Shown: positions 61,391 to 64,000 of the stretch, in pieces
Position numbering within the stretch: the first letter of the stretch is position 1
Layout of the letters: each line of letters opens with the position of its first letter
Origin: Ophiodon elongatus
Taxonomy: Eukaryota > Chordata > Actinopteri > Perciformes > Hexagrammidae
DNA length: 64,000 nucleotides
Assembly: GCA_016806645.1 (NCBI GenBank)
Contig: JACSYO010000170.1
Span: forward strand, 731,501-795,500
Direction of reading: 5' to 3'
The notes under the pieces: generated by a model
Seen by the model: the letters and a program-made list of their open reading frames with translations, nothing else
What the model was told of the DNA's origin: nothing
Databases searched by the model: none
Position numbers and translations under genes: made by a program

Positions 61391-61427
61391 GTGGGGGAGG
61401 GGGTGGGTGGGTGGGGGAGGGGGGGGG
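61391..61427 (+). repeat. G-quadruplex-prone tract beside CTATAAAT
   Basis: G-runs of three to nine separated by single T or A. CTATAAAT at 61381-61388 lies just before it; whether it is a TATA box is unknown. Confidence 0.8.
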
Positions 61428-61559
61428 TAAGCAGCCTGGGAGGCGAACAGGGATGCTCTGACTTGAGGCTAGCAGGCAGGCCAGGAGCCGGCAGGCTGGA
61501 GGCTGAGCGGGCCGGGTCCATTTCACGGTCAGTTCGTACGGTCACATTTCAGGAATACA

Positions 61560-61930
61560 GGTTTGGACCCAAACGCAGATGAGGATGAGGAGGCAACAGG
61601 AACAATGCACTGATTTGATGAAGAAAAAGGCTGACAAACTTTAAGTCCAGAGGCAGCCGGTAAACTAATCCACGAGAAATAGACAAGAAACATCATTCAG
61701 TAGAAATGACGACAAACTGAATACACAAAAAGAGCCGGGCGATCACACACCCTGATCAAATCAGAGAGGAGGCAGACCATCACACGGGCAGGAAGGGAAG
61801 ATGTCTGCAGACGGAGGGGGAGAGTATCAAAATGAAACAGGAAACACTGAACATGAACGAACAACAGGAAACAAGGAGAAACAGAAAGAATGCAACACAG
61901 TTCGGTCGCCACAGAAAGAACCAGAGTCAC
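61560..61930. repeat. Possible old interspersed repeat
   Basis: tttggacccaaacgcagatg, gtccagaggcagccggtaaa, caggaaacactgaacatgaa and caacaggaaacaaggagaaa resemble a common purine-rich fish repeat. Boundaries and class are not resolved. Confidence 0.35.
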
Positions 61931-62409
61931 ACAATTAATTTAACTTTTTTGACATGGCTCTGTAAGATCAAATGTCCATCAAACAAAGAACACAATCTTT
62001 AAAATACAGCATGGATACCTTTGTCTCTTCAATGTATTTTTCTTTTTTTTATGTGTGTGAACACACTACATCGTCAACATCGTGTCAGAATTAAGGAACT
62101 TTGGCGAAAACATTTTAATCCTTTCATGTCTGAGCTTTGAACATAAAAAAGGACAAGCAGCAAGATCTAGTTCAGAAATATCATCCAACATATATGATCA
62201 CGTAAATACATAAATACTGATAAATCATTAATTGATATGAGATATGAGTTCCCCTTTTCTTCTCACATACTCTGGCTAGCTAACTAGCTAGCCAGCCCTC
62301 CCATATCGACCGGCATCAAAACAGGAAGTCAGTAGTAAAGTAGTGAAGCCCGCCTCTTGATTGATTTGATTGGCTGCCTGAGCCGAGAGGGACATTGACG
62401 AGCTGAATA
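61931..62409. other. Unassigned sequence with a gctagc-rich word
   Basis: ggctagctaactagctagcc at about 62274-62293 recalls the R4 core. Nothing else recognised. Confidence 0.4.
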
Positions 62410-62445
62410 GTCATCCAGTAAAACACAACGGTTTTACTGGATGAC
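62410..62445. repeat. Perfect 15-bp hairpin with 6-base loop
   Basis: gtcatccagtaaaac pairs exactly with gttttactggatgac around acaacg. Confidence 0.93.
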
Positions 62446-62559
62446 GGGTTTTTCGGGTGCCGCATGTCGTTGTGATCGGGGCTTCAAACAGCTGTTTGTT
62501 TCCTTTATCAATCGTTTTTGAACATTCAACCGAATGTTCATTGTTGTAACCACGACGAC

Positions 62560-62700
62560 AAAATAAATAATGACCCAAACCACCAATTTTACCTCCGTTA
62601 ACAGAGCTCTTATTGAAACCCAAATCGTGACCTTCCCCTAAACCTAACCAGGTTGTTCTTTTGTGCCTGAACCTAAACATTTATTTTAGCAACATTGCTT
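62560..62700 (+). repeat. Repeat R3 fragment
   Basis: cccaaatcgtgacc, cccctaaacctaacca, gttgttctttt and tgcctgaacctaaac match the central part of R3. Confidence 0.5.
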
Positions 62701-62773
62701 TGTAAAATAAAGTGAATTCATATCGTCCTGTTTGTTTTGTGAAGACACCGAGTCTACAAGTACAAACCAGCAT

Positions 62774-62861
62774 TCTCTCTCTCTCTCTCTCTCTCCCTCT
62801 CTCTCTCCCTCCCTCTCTCTCTCTCTCTCTCTCTCCCTCTCTCTCTCCCTCCCTCTCTCTC

Positions 62862-62892
<31 letters not shown>

Positions 62893-62940
62893 CCCTCCCT
62901 CTCCCTCCCTCCCTCCCTCTCTCTCTCTCTCCCTCTCTCT
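62774..62940 (+). repeat. CT-rich microsatellite with CCCT interruptions
   Basis: About 167 pyrimidines. Frames across it on either strand (Ser-Leu-Pro or Arg-Glu-Gly runs) are artefacts. It would act as the polypyrimidine tract of the acceptor at 62941-62945. Confidence 0.96.
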
Positions 62941-62945
62941 GCCAG

Positions 62946-63036
62946 GGGGAAGGCCTCTGACTGAGCTCTGAGACAAATTCCAAGTGCTCAGGCGGAGCTC
63001 TGCTTCCGGCTCCCCGTCCCCGGCCCTGCGCTCCAG
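62946..63036 (+). other. Possible non-coding (5' UTR) exon
   Basis: Preceded by ctctctgccag and the long CT tract, ending gcgctccag followed by a consensus gtaggt donor. GC-rich, 91 bases. All three plus frames contain a stop, so it could only be untranslated. Confidence 0.25.
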
Positions 63037-64000
63037 GTAGGTTTGCTGTCATCGGTTACAAATGACACATCCAGTTCCAGTACGACAGTCAGTCCCCCAC
63101 TCAGCAGACTTCCTCCCTGCAAGTTGCTGAGTATTTAAAAAAGATTACAAAGGAGGGAAAAAAACAGTAACATCTGTGAACCACATGCTGACACTGTCAG
63201 GTTTGTAGTTCACAGTTCTGAAGGAAAATATTCTGCATGTGAAGCATCGTCTTCAGTTACTGACGTCTTTGTATTTTTGGGGAAAAATTAAGAACTTTAT
63301 CATTTTTGTCAGCTCAGTTGACCTTTTAGCCTTTTAAAAGTAGAAGATAGAGATTCTCTTCTGCCAATCATCTTTTTTTTTGTAAAAGTAGCTGTCACTT
63401 TATTTTTTCCCCCAAATGGTGCATGCCCCATTTTTTAACAAACCTCTCTCCATGCTGAGTGCTGACTCAAACTGAGGCTTCCCTTCAGTAAAAGCTCTGC
63501 CATCATCCCGCGGCTGCCGACCCGATCTGCCTGCACTCGGGTTTCAAACAGCCCCCTTTTCCTCAGACAGATGTCTATGTAGCATGAAATGGAGCCGCCG
63601 AGGGGATCGCCTTTGCCCATAATGTTTTCACGAGGCCTGGATGCGTTCGTCTATATTTCATTCCTGTTTCTGTGTGGTTTGGGAAGATACCGAGGAGACC
63701 AGGAGTGTCAATCTGTCTGTCAGCCATGCATCCGGATCACACGCTCTAACCCTAGTTATCTTCCAGACACTCCAGGTGAACAGGATACGCATCCTTTCAG
63801 GTTCTCTTTTTTTTCTCCTTTATTTATTTATTTTCATGACAAGATATGATAAATCTCAGGATGCTCTGGGGTGCTGTTTCCCAAAGAGGATTTACACAGC
63901 ACGGTAGCCCGGAAAGATAAGGTTATGAACTGTCATTCACTGTAATGTAAAAGGCTCATAAGCACTGGCCCTTAGAAAGGATCCGGGGTTGACACCTCGC
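63037..64000. other. Unique sequence to window end
   Basis: A frame at 63589-63849 starts MEPPRGSPLPIMFSRGLDAF and has a hydrophobic stretch, with a ccaggtgaac donor-like site near 63775. No family recognised. Confidence 0.35.

Noticed and set aside
62681..63052. Arg/Glu/Gly-rich frames of 123 and 96 codons
   Set aside because: Read-through of the CT/GA tract.

Overview
The window looks like nuclear DNA of a ray-finned fish, most likely a percomorph teleost. The signs are dense and very long dinucleotide arrays (GT, GA, AT), a tRNA-derived SINE of the fish type, a decayed Tc1/mariner transposase, several repeat families familiar from teleost genomes, introns or intergenic DNA with no compact gene order, and scattered octamer and homeodomain-like motifs. 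There are no operons, ribosome binding sites or phage genes. The species call is inference from repeat content; no database was searched.

I see no complete protein-coding gene. Nearly all long open frames are read-through of repeats. The best coding candidates are on the minus strand: a signal-peptide-like coding exon (56574 down to 56415, exactly 50 codons with clean acceptor and donor) and a 34-nt microexon-like segment about 10 kb downstream (46565 down to 46532), with compatible reading phase. If both are real, 46.5-56.6 kb would be intron of one secreted or membrane protein gene. A possible terminal exon (61049-61183, +) and a possible 5' UTR exon (62946-63036, +) are weaker.

Layout. 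0-6.5 kb: a teleost repeat split by a nested LINE 3' end with a 13-bp target duplication (1.0-1.6 kb), GA arrays, and a short CpG-dense block (4.1-4.2 kb). 6.5-14.7 kb: a TTAA-flanked element, a 269-bp pure purine tract, an octamer/SOX-rich possible enhancer (9.95-10.12 kb), a 36-bp minisatellite, a TA-flanked inverted-repeat element and a second CpG-dense block (14.16-14.31 kb). 16.9-23.4 kb: a 17-bp palindromic array, a SINE and the Tc1 relic. 23.4-35 kb: mostly unique AT-rich DNA with two copies of a ~0.53-kb repeat (R1) in opposite orientation and a 14-bp minisatellite of 26 units. 35-51 kb: the longest GT array, further R1 copies, a LINE-like insertion with a ~22-bp target duplication, and a gctagc-rich palindromic repeat (R4). 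51-64 kb: mostly unique, ending in a cluster of perfect inverted repeats (60.8-62.5 kb) and a CT tract before a possible UTR exon.

I found no clear novel biological system. The most useful leads are the secreted-protein exon pair, the octamer/SOX cluster near 10 kb, the nested and dispersed repeat families, the polarised 14-bp minisatellite, and the near-perfect hairpins at 60.8, 61.3 and 62.4 kb.
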